From the NCBI RefSeq assembly GCF_001050135.1, contig NZ_CP012040.1, positions 930,001 to 994,000 of the forward strand: DNA of 64,000 bases. Direction: 5' to 3'. The stretch comes from Cyclobacterium amurskyense. GTDB taxonomy: Bacteria > Bacteroidota > Bacteroidia > Cytophagales > Cyclobacteriaceae. A program made the translations under genes and the position numbers. Within the stretch, counting starts at the first letter, position 1, and each line of letters opens with the position of its first letter. Below the pieces are notes generated by a model. It was not told where the DNA came from. It saw only the letters and a list, made by a program, of their open reading frames with translations, and searched no databases. Of the stretch, positions 1 through 8,757 are shown in pieces.

Positions 1-971
1 GTATCTAGAATGACTATCTTTTCCCCATTATTAACAGGTGGGTCGTATTGATAATTTTCAAGAAATTTGCTCCCCTTGTACATCCATGCCAAAGGTTCAG
101 GTGTTGGTGAAACCCAGTCGGCTTCGCTATCCCAAAGGTCTTGGTTAACCATTTTTGGTTTCACGGTAACCGAATGAGACATTCCTACCGGATGTTGTTT
201 AGGCATTTTTGCTTCCGCTTTCTTTATGTAATCAATCATATGATATTGCCAGTCTTTCGTACCGCCTTCATTCAAAATCTCATAAATCACATTGTCAGAA
301 TCATTCAGTGTCTCCAATACTTTTTTAACAAAAGCTTCTTGATGCCACAACACATCACCATTATTCAAGGAATGCAAAGTGCCTTTCTCAGCATCGTCGA
401 TATCATTATTGACCACCTGCTTGCCAACACCATTGACATTGTTTTTGGGATTGAAAGGATTGTATGGCCAGGGATCTGCATTGGGAGTGTCGGTCTTGTT
501 GAGGCTCCAACCTTGAAACAACATTACAGATACGTAGATACCTCTCTCTCCTGCATCTGTCACCCTTTTATGGAGGCGATCAAAAAACGCCTCATTCCAT
601 TTGGTAAGGTCATAACTTTCTTTCCCATTTTTAAGTACCGTCTGATAGGGTAAGGGAGAAAACTCAATAGGATCTTGCGTCCAAGAGGCATTTTGGGTCT
701 GTTCCCATATCCATAATCTTATAAAATTATGGTGATTGTCCTCCAGCAGATCAAGATATCCCTCCCAATCAAAAAGAGCGTCGCCAGGCAATCTAATCTC
801 CTGAAAATTAGCCCAAGTATGCGATCCCGTTAAGTAGATGGCCTTCCCTGAATTGTCCGTGAAATAGCGGCCATTTTCAGGATGAACAAATAAAGGGCCG
901 TCAAAAGTTTGCCCAAATGAATGGGTACAAACTATAGCGACTAAAACTATGGTAAAAATTTTTCTAATCAT
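1..971 (-). CDS. Secreted glycoside hydrolase-like protein, partial (C-terminus outside window)
   Basis: The reading frame is open from an ATG at 971 to the left edge, about 323 codons. Residues 1-20 form a Sec signal peptide ending near FGQ, so the product is exported. The mature part begins with a FDGPLFVHPENGRYF stretch and continues with TGSHTWANFQEI and NFIRLWIWEQ. These are typical of Bacteroidota cellulase-like TIM-barrel proteins annotated as DUF4038/GH5-like or putative collagen-binding. A YEILNEGG segment fits a clan GH-A beta-strand 4 acid/base Glu. The likely role is hydrolysis of a polysaccharide in the periplasm or outside the cell; the substrate cannot be read. The catalytic nucleophile and C-terminal domain are beyond the window. 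Confidence 0.75.
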   Translation of the reverse strand, partial: MIRKIFTIVLVAIVCTHSFGQTFDGPLFVHPENGRYFTDNSGKAIYLTGSHTWANFQEIRLPGDALFDWEGYLDLLEDNHHNFIRLWIWEQTQNASWTQDPIEFSPLPYQTVLKNGKESYDLTKWNEAFFDRLHKRVTDAGERGIYVSVMLFQGWSLNKTDTPNADPWPYNPFNPKNNVNGVGKQVVNNDIDDAEKGTLHSLNNGDVLWHQEAFVKKVLETLNDSDNVIYEILNEGGTKDWQYHMIDYIKKAEAKMPKQHPVGMSHSVTVKPKMVNQDLWDSEADWVSPTPEPLAWMYKGSKFLENYQYDPPVNNGEKIVILD

Positions 972-1040
972 GAATGAGCATTTACCTTATGGAAAATCGG
1001 CATCAGTTCTTTGACTCCTAAGGGAGGAGCCAAATAGTAC

Positions 1041-1490
1041 CTAATCATTTGTTGTATTTCTTTTTTGCTGCTCACTAAAGCGCATCATCCAGGCAATACC
1101 AAATTTATCTTTCAGCATCCCAAAGTAGTCTCCCCAAAAAGAATCATGAAGAGGGGTATTAACTTCTCCTCCCTCAGCCAGTGCTTGAAAAATTGTATCC
1201 GCTTCGGCTCTACTGTTTGCTACTATTTGTAACGAAAAGTTATTCCCTTGCTGAAATGAGCTTGCCCAATCGCCACCTACATCACTTCCCATTAAAATGG
1301 AAGAACCAATAGGAAGTGACACATGCATGATTTTATTTTTGTCTGTGTCTGGAATACTATAATCATCACTTTCTGGCATCTCTTTAAAGCGCCCTATAAA
1401 TGTGAATTCGGTTCCGAATACAGTTTTATAGAAATTGAATGCTTCTTCACAATTCCCATTAAAATTCAGGTAAGTACTTATTGTGGCCAT
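1041..1490 (-). CDS. VOC family protein (PhnB/glyoxalase-like)
   Basis: A 149-residue protein starting MATISTYLNFNGNCEEAFNF, the usual opening of PhnB-like vicinal oxygen chelate proteins. Further family marks are FYKTVFGTEF, the ILMGSD strand, and DSFWGDYFGMLKDKFGIAWM near the C-terminus. The length matches the single-unit family of paired beta-alpha-beta-beta-beta modules. The metal-binding pattern is not clear by eye, so catalysis is uncertain. It stands alone, on the same strand as its neighbours but separated from them by a MITE. Confidence 0.85.
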   Translation of the reverse strand: MATISTYLNFNGNCEEAFNFYKTVFGTEFTFIGRFKEMPESDDYSIPDTDKNKIMHVSLPIGSSILMGSDVGGDWASSFQQGNNFSLQIVANSRAEADTIFQALAEGGEVNTPLHDSFWGDYFGMLKDKFGIAWMMRFSEQQKRNTTND

Positions 1491-1527
1491 GTTTGGGTTA
1501 TTTAAAATTTAACGAAAGTGAATTTAA

Positions 1528-1734
1528 CCCGGATTATGTAATAGAATTTCTCCGCCCTGACAATGTCAGGGGTGAAGCCTGTCCCGTGTTTACTGGAAGT
1601 GTTGCAATCGCAAAAAATCAGGCTGTTTGGAGATTTTAGCATAGCACCGCTATGGTGAAATTGAAAACAGCAACGAAGTGGCTGATTTTAAAGCGATTTC
1701 AGCACCTAATAGAATGTCTATTGCATATTTCGGG
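1528..1734 (+). mobile_element. MITE-like element, copy 1 of 5 (207 bp)
   Basis: A non-coding element bounded by CCCGGATTATGTAATAG and TTGCATATTTCGGG, which are imperfect terminal inverted repeats. A perfect 5-bp duplication TTTAA lies at 1523-1527 and 1735-1739. Internal hairpins are CCTGAC-AAT-GTCAGG and CATAGC-ACC-GCTATG. Copies 1 and 4 are the long form. The rest of the 1491-2030 gap is AT-rich, and I see no gene in it. Confidence 0.85.
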
Positions 1735-2030
1735 TTTAATTATTTTCACAATTGATTTTTGCTGCATATTCGAAGCCATCAAATTAAAATTAAATAACAG
1801 CATTAAAAATTTTTCTTTGAGCTGAAATCACCTTCTAAGAAAAAAATAGCAATAAAAAGTAATTTCATAAGACCTGAAAATCCAGGCTAAAGGTAAACCT
1901 GATCCTGAATTCTGCAATTACAATCTGGTCCTGATTGGAGACAATACCTTGAAAAAGGAAATTATCCTAAATCACTAGCGCCATTTCGGACTCTTTTTTC
2001 ATACTCAAATTACTGCCCCTACAGCTTTTC

Positions 2031-3650
2031 TCAGCCGTATAAATCCAATAGCTTTTCCAAGTCATCCAAAGTATTGGCCTCTTTGGCAGGCTTGTCTTTT
2101 CGCCACCTAAACATCCTGGGGAACCTCAATGCCACTCCTGATTTATGCCGGGAGGACCTGGCAATCCCTTCAAAAGCGATTTCAAAAACCAATTCAGGTT
2201 TTACACTCCTTACAGGTCCAAAACGGTCTACCGTATTGCGTTTCACAAAAGCATCTACCTGATTAATTTCTTTATCTGTTAAGCCTGAATAGGCCTTAGT
2301 GAAAGGGACTAGCTCTTCACCTTTCCATACAGCAAAAGTATAGTCTGTATACAAATTGGCTCTTCTACCGTGTCCCCGCATGGCGTAAATCATCACTGCA
2401 TCAATTGTAAGCGGATCGACTTTCCACTTCCACCAATCCCCCTTTTTACGACCCACTTTATAAGTGCCGGCTTTGTGCTTTAACATTAATCCTTCCGCAT
2501 GATACTGTCTGGATTTCTCCCTTTCTTTTACCAATTCTTCCCAATTGTTAAAGTCCACCAGATTCGAAATCAGAAGTTTTTCAGAAGCTACCTGCTTTAC
2601 CAATTTCTCCAGTTCAACTCTTCGGTCCTGCATGGGTTTTTCCCGGATATCTACTCCATTATGCTCTAGCAGGTCATAGGCAATCATTAAAACAGGTGCT
2701 TTTTTTAGAATGGCTTTGCTTACATTCTTCCTTCCTATCCGGCTTTGCAATACATTGAAGCCTAAAGGTTGACCGTTTTCGAAAGCAATGATCTCTCCAT
2801 CAATTACAGTTCCATTAGGTAATGCATTTCTAAGAACATCAAATTCCGGGAATTTATCGGTTACCAATTCCTCTCCTCTGGACCACACAAACAATTGGTC
2901 CTCCCGAACAATAAGTTGCCCTCTGATGCCATCCCATTTTCTTTCAGCCATCCATTCACTCGTAGCGCCCAATTCCTGAGGTTCTCCCTCAATGGCATAG
3001 GCGAGATAAAAAGGATAGGGTTGCGAGATTTGATCTGCTGGATCACTTTCAATAATTAGTTGATGGTAAGTTGTGCTCTCCGCTCTCCAATCACCCATTA
3101 AGCGATGAGAAAGAGTATTTTCTTCAATACCACTGTGTTTGGCCAAGGCACGCGTCATTAACTTCTGAGAAACTCCAACACGCCAACCTCCGGTCATCAG
3201 CTTGTTGAAAACAAAACGTTCGGTTTCATTCAACTGATCCCATGCCCAAAGCACCTTTTCTTTTTTTGTTTGCAAGATCCCCTCTTCTGTGTCAGGCCCC
3301 TCCTCTTCAAGGTCTTTTAAGTCTATGATAAATGCTATCCATTCACTTAGGCTTTTGTCGTGCTTGCTTTCCAGGTTAGGGTGCATCAAGGCCATGGTTT
3401 CTGCAAGGTCTCCCACGATATGGTAAGATTCTTCAAACAACCATAATGGTACATTGGCTACCTCTGCAGACCATTGTCGCAACAAGGCTGTCCTTACACT
3501 CCTTTTGGGTTTTCGGTGGCTTAATAAGGCTATCGTCCACAATTTATCCTTGTCACTTGCTTCATTAAAATAATCTACCAAAGCAGCTACCTTTTTCAGG
3601 GTTTTGGTAGTTTGATCAAGCTGAGTAAAAAGTCGGACAAAGTTTTTCAT
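2031..3650 (-). CDS. ATP-dependent DNA ligase
   Basis: A 539-residue ligase. Residues 1-205 are the N-terminal DNA-binding domain. The adenylation domain carries motif I AERKWDGIRG, with K238 as the predicted AMP-accepting lysine, plus VIDGEIIAF and EGLMLKHKAG. The OB-fold domain follows from about residue 415 and ends DDLEKLLDLYG. The enzyme joins nicked DNA using ATP, in contrast to the NAD-dependent replicative LigA. Its ATG at 3650 overlaps the stop of the upstream exonuclease gene by 4 bases, so the two are translationally coupled. In many bacteria this pair travels with an Lhr-type helicase and a phosphoesterase; neither follows here. Confidence 0.93.
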   Translation of the reverse strand: MKNFVRLFTQLDQTTKTLKKVAALVDYFNEASDKDKLWTIALLSHRKPKRSVRTALLRQWSAEVANVPLWLFEESYHIVGDLAETMALMHPNLESKHDKSLSEWIAFIIDLKDLEEEGPDTEEGILQTKKEKVLWAWDQLNETERFVFNKLMTGGWRVGVSQKLMTRALAKHSGIEENTLSHRLMGDWRAESTTYHQLIIESDPADQISQPYPFYLAYAIEGEPQELGATSEWMAERKWDGIRGQLIVREDQLFVWSRGEELVTDKFPEFDVLRNALPNGTVIDGEIIAFENGQPLGFNVLQSRIGRKNVSKAILKKAPVLMIAYDLLEHNGVDIREKPMQDRRVELEKLVKQVASEKLLISNLVDFNNWEELVKEREKSRQYHAEGLMLKHKAGTYKVGRKKGDWWKWKVDPLTIDAVMIYAMRGHGRRANLYTDYTFAVWKGEELVPFTKAYSGLTDKEINQVDAFVKRNTVDRFGPVRSVKPELVFEIAFEGIARSSRHKSGVALRFPRMFRWRKDKPAKEANTLDDLEKLLDLYG

Positions 3651-4669
3651 GCGGCATCTGATTTTTCAGTTTCTTCCAATACTTCCCCTTCAAATTCAGT
3701 TGCCTCAATTTGCGTAGCTATCCCTTGATCATTTAGCCACTTACTAAAAATATTGGTGTAACCATGCGTAACAATCACCTTTTCGCATTCAGTAGCTTTT
3801 ATGGCTGTATTTAGTCCTTCCCAATCTGCGTGGTCAGACAATACAAAACCTCGGTCTACCGACCTTCTTCTTCTGGGACCTCTCATTTTCATCCAACCTG
3901 AAGCAATGCCTACTTCAAAAGGTTGAAACTTCTTTTGCCAAGAGGTACCCAAGGCAGAAGGCGGTGCAATGACCAAAGCGCCTTTGTATTCATTTTTGTT
4001 GATTTCCGGCCTTACATAAGTCGTCTCATTCAATTCAACACCCATATCTCGGATAATTTCATTGGTTTTCTCAATAGCTCCATGCGTGAAAATTCGACCA
4101 AGGGAGGGGTCAACGCCCTGAATTAAACGCTGTGCCTTCCCTAATGAGTAACCAGTTAAAATAGTAACCTTGTCTTCGGCTTTGTTTTTTCTCCACCAAC
4201 TATTGATCTCCTCAAACACCTCTTTCTGGTCCTGCCATTTAAAAACCGGCAAACCAAAGGTACACTCCGTGATAAATGTATTGCACCTTACTGGTACAAA
4301 AGGGGTTGAAAATCCATCGTCTTCCAATTTATAATCTCCTGAAGCCACCCAAACCTCTCCTTTATATGCTACCCGAACCTGTGCCGAACCAATGATATGC
4401 CCTGCTGGATAAAAACTAAAGTCCACCCCATTGATTGTTTTATGTTCACCATATTCCATTGACTCTATATGGATATCCGACCCCAATCGATGTTGTATAA
4501 TGGGTTTGGACAAATGGTGGGAGAGGTAAAATTTATTACCCCAGCGTGAATGATCGGCATGGGCATGGGTAATGATGGCATAGTCTACCGGCTTCCATGG
4601 ATCGATATAGACATTTGCCCTTTCGCAAAAAATACCTTTTTCAGTGAATTGCAGTAAGGCCATAATCAA
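3647..4669 (-). CDS. Ligase-associated DNA exonuclease, metallo-beta-lactamase fold
   Basis: A 340-residue MBL-fold nuclease. The metal-binding motif THAHADH is at residues 34-40. A GHIIGSAQVR segment supplies a further His, and DHADW and VIVTHGY are near the C-terminus. This is the arrangement of the SNM1/CPSF-like exonucleases paired with ATP-dependent ligases. It is the first gene of a two-gene unit with the ligase, overlapping it by ATGA. The predicted role is trimming DNA ends before ligation. The start may be MIMALLQ or two codons later at MALLQ. Confidence 0.9.
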   Translation of the reverse strand: MIMALLQFTEKGIFCERANVYIDPWKPVDYAIITHAHADHSRWGNKFYLSHHLSKPIIQHRLGSDIHIESMEYGEHKTINGVDFSFYPAGHIIGSAQVRVAYKGEVWVASGDYKLEDDGFSTPFVPVRCNTFITECTFGLPVFKWQDQKEVFEEINSWWRKNKAEDKVTILTGYSLGKAQRLIQGVDPSLGRIFTHGAIEKTNEIIRDMGVELNETTYVRPEINKNEYKGALVIAPPSALGTSWQKKFQPFEVGIASGWMKMRGPRRRRSVDRGFVLSDHADWEGLNTAIKATECEKVIVTHGYTNIFSKWLNDQGIATQIEATEFEGEVLEETEKSDAA

Positions 4670-4774
4670 ATAACTGGGCTTGGTGAGAATACTTTAATAT
4701 CACTCCCTTTGCGAAAACATCGGGAGTTAAGGATAAATTGTTGTTAAATCCAAAATAGGCATTCAATTTTTGAT

Positions 4775-5707
4775 TTAGCTGGATGAGTTCCGTTGGCTTT
4801 TTTCTCCTAAATTTGATTGCATTTCTATTTGAGGTAATACCTCATTCAATTTTTCACCCCCTTTAATTCCAAAATCCAATGTTCTGATCGGGAAAGGAAT
4901 CATGATGTCCTCTTTATCAAATGCTTTTTTGATGGCTATGATCGCTTCACTTTGGCTTTTCAGGAACTCCAATTGACTTTTAAATGCCACCCAAATCATG
5001 ATTCTAAAATCAATAGAGCTGCTTCCAAAAGCCAAATACACAAGATCAATGTCTTTGTTTTTATTGATATTCGGGGTGTTTCTCACTGCTTCAATGGCAA
5101 TGTCTCTCACACGTTCCAAATCCTCCCCATAGGATACGCCTACATTTAGGTCTATTCTCTTATAAGTATTCTCAGAATCATTTACCAAAGGATTCTGAAA
5201 AAGCATTTTATTGGGAATAATAACTTCTTGCCCCTGAAAGGAAGTCAATTCAGTAGTACGTATTCCAATATGTTTTATCACACCGCTGTGGCCTTCACAA
5301 TGAATTACTTGTCCAATTTTAAATGGACGTTTGATGGCCATGAAAAACCCAGCAATAAAATTGGTAGCAATGTCTTGAAAAGCAAAACCCAAGGCCAAGC
5401 CAATAATTCCCGCACCGGCAAGCAATGAAGAAACTGTCTTGTCAAGGTTTAGGAAACTTAAGGCTGTAAAGAGACCTATTGTCACAACTATGATATAGAT
5501 AACTTTAGAAATTATGGAAGAAAGAGATTTATTCTTTATTGCCTTATCCAGTAGTTTATCACTAATATTCCTAACTAATCTTCCCGCAAAAATAAATGCT
5601 ATTAGCACCAAAACTGCTACTACAAAGTTTGGAAGCATTTTAACCAGAAGCTCTAACCATCCAGTTAATTTTTCAGCAATAATATCGTAATATTTATTAA
5701 TCTCCAT
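4775..5707 (-). CDS. MscS-family mechanosensitive ion channel
   Basis: About 310 residues. N-terminal membrane helices span roughly residues 20-45 and 65-85. They are followed by the pore-lining segment SLLAGAGIIGLALGFAFQDI and the beta domain with GVIKHIGIRTTEL and VIIPNKML, which are MscS hallmarks. The family opens under membrane tension to release solutes during hypo-osmotic shock. I chose the ATG at 5707 (MEINKYYD); an upstream TTG at 5728 would add seven residues. The C-terminal tail is polar. It is a single gene on the same strand as the ligase pair. Confidence 0.92.
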   Translation of the reverse strand: MEINKYYDIIAEKLTGWLELLVKMLPNFVVAVLVLIAFIFAGRLVRNISDKLLDKAIKNKSLSSIISKVIYIIVVTIGLFTALSFLNLDKTVSSLLAGAGIIGLALGFAFQDIATNFIAGFFMAIKRPFKIGQVIHCEGHSGVIKHIGIRTTELTSFQGQEVIIPNKMLFQNPLVNDSENTYKRIDLNVGVSYGEDLERVRDIAIEAVRNTPNINKNKDIDLVYLAFGSSSIDFRIMIWVAFKSQLEFLKSQSEAIIAIKKAFDKEDIMIPFPIRTLDFGIKGGEKLNEVLPQIEMQSNLGEKSQRNSSS

Positions 5708-5839
5708 GATGTAGTCTTGAATTAACAATTGAACAGTTTTTATCCTACTTCTGATGCAAATCTGCGTTTATAAAGATTTTCCAACTCAGCTCACTTAACA
5801 TTAACATTTTTCAGTAAAGATTGTTTTACACTCCTTAAA

Positions 5840-6005
5840 CCCTGATTATGGAATAGGATTCGTGATGAGTGTAAAAATCGCAAGAAAATCAGGCTGTTTG
5901 GAGATTTTAGCATAACACCGCTATGGTGAAATTGAAAACAGCAACGAAGTGGCTGATTTTGAAGCGATTTCAGCACGTAATAGATTGTCTATTGCATATT
6001 TCGGG
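5840..6005 (+). mobile_element. MITE-like element, copy 2 of 5 (166 bp, short form)
   Basis: The ends are CCCTGATTATGGAATAG and TTGCATATTTCGGG. A perfect TTAAA duplication lies at 5835-5839 and 6006-6010. It lacks the roughly 40-bp segment with the GTCAGG hairpin present in copies 1 and 4, but keeps the CATAGC-ACC-GCTATG-type core. Here the core reads CATAAC on the left arm, a one-base departure. Confidence 0.85.
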
Positions 6006-6050
6006 TTAAATCAATGCTTTTCTCATAATTGATGCTAAAGTCTTCGTATT

Positions 6051-6590
6051 TTAATCCTGCTTAGTATGTTCAACCCAAATCAGCTCGGAGGTATTGTAAC
6101 CAATTTTCTCGGCCATCTTTAGGTATTCGTTCTTTACATCTTCGGGTATCTCAGTCTCACGCGAAAGTATCCACAGGTACTTTAGACTTTCCCCTGCCAC
6201 CAAAGCATATTTGTATTCTTTGTCAATAGCGATCACATTGTACCCTGAATAAAAAGGCCCAAAGAAGGACACTTTAAGCTTGGCAATATCATCATCACCT
6301 ACGAATTTTGCCTTGCCTATCGCTTGGGTCCATTCTTCCTTTTTGGTATTGTACCCTTGATTGTCAACCTTGATGGTTCCATTGTCATTTAAGGAATAGC
6401 TGGCAGTAGTATTATTCAAATTCCTTTCAAACTTGAAATCCAGTCTGGCAATTTCATACCATTTTCCAAGGTATTTTTCTTTATCAAAAGGTTTTACAGC
6501 TTCTGCCCCTTTTGGTATTGTCGCACAAGAAAAAAGTCCCATCATTATCAAGCCTGTTAATAGTGAGTAAATCAATTTGCTAATTTTCAT
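6051..6590 (-). CDS. blc: Lipocalin-family outer membrane lipoprotein (Blc-like)
   Basis: The start at 6590 (MKISKLIYSL) is preferred because it places a lipoprotein signal peptide with lipobox LFSC directly at the N-terminus; an ATG-initiated extension from 6629 would bury it. The mature protein has the bacterial lipocalin signature YLGKWYEIARLD, then FGPFYSGYNVIAID and YLWILSRE. It has the usual single-barrel length of about 180 residues. Such proteins bind lysophospholipids or other lipids at the outer membrane, often under envelope stress. It sits alone between two MITE copies. Confidence 0.9.
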   Translation of the reverse strand: MKISKLIYSLLTGLIMMGLFSCATIPKGAEAVKPFDKEKYLGKWYEIARLDFKFERNLNNTTASYSLNDNGTIKVDNQGYNTKKEEWTQAIGKAKFVGDDDIAKLKVSFFGPFYSGYNVIAIDKEYKYALVAGESLKYLWILSRETEIPEDVKNEYLKMAEKIGYNTSELIWVEHTKQD

Positions 6591-6685
6591 ACTTTTAAAA
6601 TCTGTTAGAAACTGTATTTGATTAATCAAATGTCATGCCTATATACCATAGGCCTACTAACTTGAGTTGGGTTAAGAAAATTAAA

Positions 6686-6870
6686 CCCGGATTATAATAG
6701 GATTCGTGATAGCCTGTCCCGTGTTTACGGGAAGTGTTGCAATCGCAAGACAATCAGGCTGTTTGGATATTTTAGCATAGCACCGCTATGGTGAAATTGA
6801 AAACAGCAACGAAGTGGCTGATTTTGAAGCGATTTCAGCAAGTAATAGATTGTCTATTGCATATTTCGGG
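6686..6870 (+). mobile_element. MITE-like element, copy 3 of 5 (185 bp)
   Basis: The ends are CCCGGATTATAATAG and TTGCATATTTCGGG. A perfect TTAAA duplication lies at 6681-6685 and 6871-6875. It contains CCCGT-GTTT-ACGGG and CATAGC-ACC-GCTATG hairpins. Copy length is intermediate because only part of the left-hand insert is present. Confidence 0.85.
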
Positions 6871-6985
6871 TTAAACAGACTAGATCGATCTGGTCAACTT
6901 ATTAGAGAAAATGACAGAAGAGTTCAGGAGTCTAGGAAAACTAAGATGTTATAATTGAGGACTAGAGAGATTGCCCCCATTTGAA

Positions 6986-8605
6986 TTATTTTCTTGCTGC
7001 TTTAAATTCACTGCTATCATACCATTTTGGGAAATAATCTTCATTAGCCAATTTCAACCCTACATTATAAAATAGCTGCAGGTCTAACCTCATACCACTT
7101 AATTCAAAGGTTTTAGCATCGTAATTATCAGCAACCTGGTGGTATTTAAATTCTTCATAAGATTTATTGAAAGCCTTGATATCTTCTATGCTATGATCAA
7201 ATCCTTCATAAGAACCACTAGCATACAAAGCAGGGATACCAATTTTAGCAAAATTAAAATGGTCTGACCTGAAGAAATATCCTTTTTCTGCCACAGGATC
7301 TGGAATGACATACCTGCCTTGCTCTTCGGCTGCTGCTTTGGCGTATTCATCCATTTCAGACTGACCATACCCGGTAATGGTTAGATCTTTCATTTCCCCA
7401 GGGCTAAAAAGCGCATCCATATTAATATTGGCAACCGATTTACCCGGATCAAAAATAGGATATGCAGCATAATAGGCCGAACCCAATAAGCCCTGTTCCT
7501 CACCGGTTAAGGCAATAAATACAAGCGATCGCTTTGTAGGTTTACTTTTCTTAAATGCTTCTGCTATCGCCAATAAGCCTGCTGTACCTGTTGCATTGTC
7601 CACCGCTCCATTGTAAATGGAGTCACCTTCCACGGCCTTGCCTACGCCTAAATGATCCCAATGGGCAGAGTAAATAATAAATTCATCCTTCTGGCTAGTA
7701 CCATGTATCATTGCCAATACGTTTTGAGAAACGTCTTTTTTAATTTTATTCTCAATACCAACTGAAACACTTAAATCTAGTGGAATAGGTTGAAAACCTT
7801 TATCATGGGCAATGGCTTTGTAATCCTGCCCTTTCATGGCTGATGCGTCAAATAATTTTTTAGCACTTTCAGCACTTATCCAAGACTCTACATCTAAAAG
7901 GGGTAAATCATTTTCAATTACCAATCTGGCACCGCTCCAACTAGATTCTATCACATTCCAGCCATAAGAAGCCGGTTCGGTTTCATGAATGATAATTACT
8001 CCAGCTGCACCTTGCCTTGCTGCTTCTTCATACTTGTAAGTCCAACGGCCATAATAAGTCATTGCATTGCCTTTAAACAATGTTGAATCCCCCGATTTAA
8101 AGCCCGGATCATTGATTAAAACCACGGCTGTTTTTCCTTTCCAGTCAATGCCCTCGTAATCATTCCACCCATATTCAGGAGCAACAATCCCATAACCAGC
8201 AAACACAAGTTCTGAGTTTTCCAGGCTTACTTTTGGTACTGTTTTATTTGTTGTGGCTACAAAGTCTTTTAAGTAGCCCAAATCAAAACCGATGTTTTGG
8301 CCACTTATCCTCATGTTGTCTGAGGGTTTCCCTAAGATTTCCACCATTGGAACATCTTGAAAAAAACTTTCCCCATTTCCTGGCAAAAGCCCCAACTTCT
8401 CAAACTCATCCTTTAAATAAGTCACAGTTTTCACTTCCCCCTCAGTAAATGGTTTTCTACCTAGAAATTCATCTGAAGCCAGCCTTTCAATGTGATTGCC
8501 TATAGTTGTTTGATCTACTTCAACGCTATTTGTGCTTAAGGTTTTGTTGTTTTCACAACTAATGAAAAGCAATGCGACTATTAAAACTTTTAAATAATTT
8601 TCCAT
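6986..8605 (-). CDS. M28-family zinc aminopeptidase lipoprotein with PA domain
   Basis: A 539-residue exported peptidase. Residues 1-17 are a lipoprotein signal peptide with lipobox FISC. A PA (protease-associated) domain covers roughly residues 120-270 (PEYGWNDYEGIDWKGK, AARQGAAGVIIIHE). The M28 catalytic domain follows: SAHWDHLG gives His and Asp ligands, DNATGTAG the bridging Asp, LTGEEQGLLGS the catalytic Glu pair, and RSDHFNF a late His. It probably removes N-terminal residues from peptides at the cell surface or in the periplasm. It is a single gene. Confidence 0.92.
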   Translation of the reverse strand: MENYLKVLIVALLFISCENNKTLSTNSVEVDQTTIGNHIERLASDEFLGRKPFTEGEVKTVTYLKDEFEKLGLLPGNGESFFQDVPMVEILGKPSDNMRISGQNIGFDLGYLKDFVATTNKTVPKVSLENSELVFAGYGIVAPEYGWNDYEGIDWKGKTAVVLINDPGFKSGDSTLFKGNAMTYYGRWTYKYEEAARQGAAGVIIIHETEPASYGWNVIESSWSGARLVIENDLPLLDVESWISAESAKKLFDASAMKGQDYKAIAHDKGFQPIPLDLSVSVGIENKIKKDVSQNVLAMIHGTSQKDEFIIYSAHWDHLGVGKAVEGDSIYNGAVDNATGTAGLLAIAEAFKKSKPTKRSLVFIALTGEEQGLLGSAYYAAYPIFDPGKSVANINMDALFSPGEMKDLTITGYGQSEMDEYAKAAAEEQGRYVIPDPVAEKGYFFRSDHFNFAKIGIPALYASGSYEGFDHSIEDIKAFNKSYEEFKYHQVADNYDAKTFELSGMRLDLQLFYNVGLKLANEDYFPKWYDSSEFKAARK

Positions 8606-8757
8606 CCTTTTGACTTAAATTAAATATACAATTTACTATTCTCAACAACTAACTTCACACTTCAAGTACCTCTGAAGTTTGCTGGCTTGTCTTGAAAAAA
8701 ATAATCGAAGCAATTCAAACCACTCAGAAATAAGCATTTTCCTTTGTCAATTTTAAA

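Noticed and set aside
141..653. Plus-strand ORF of 170 codons at the left edge
   Set aside because: It is antisense to the partial glycoside hydrolase, whose frame is open to the edge and has a signal peptide and a conserved NEGG motif.
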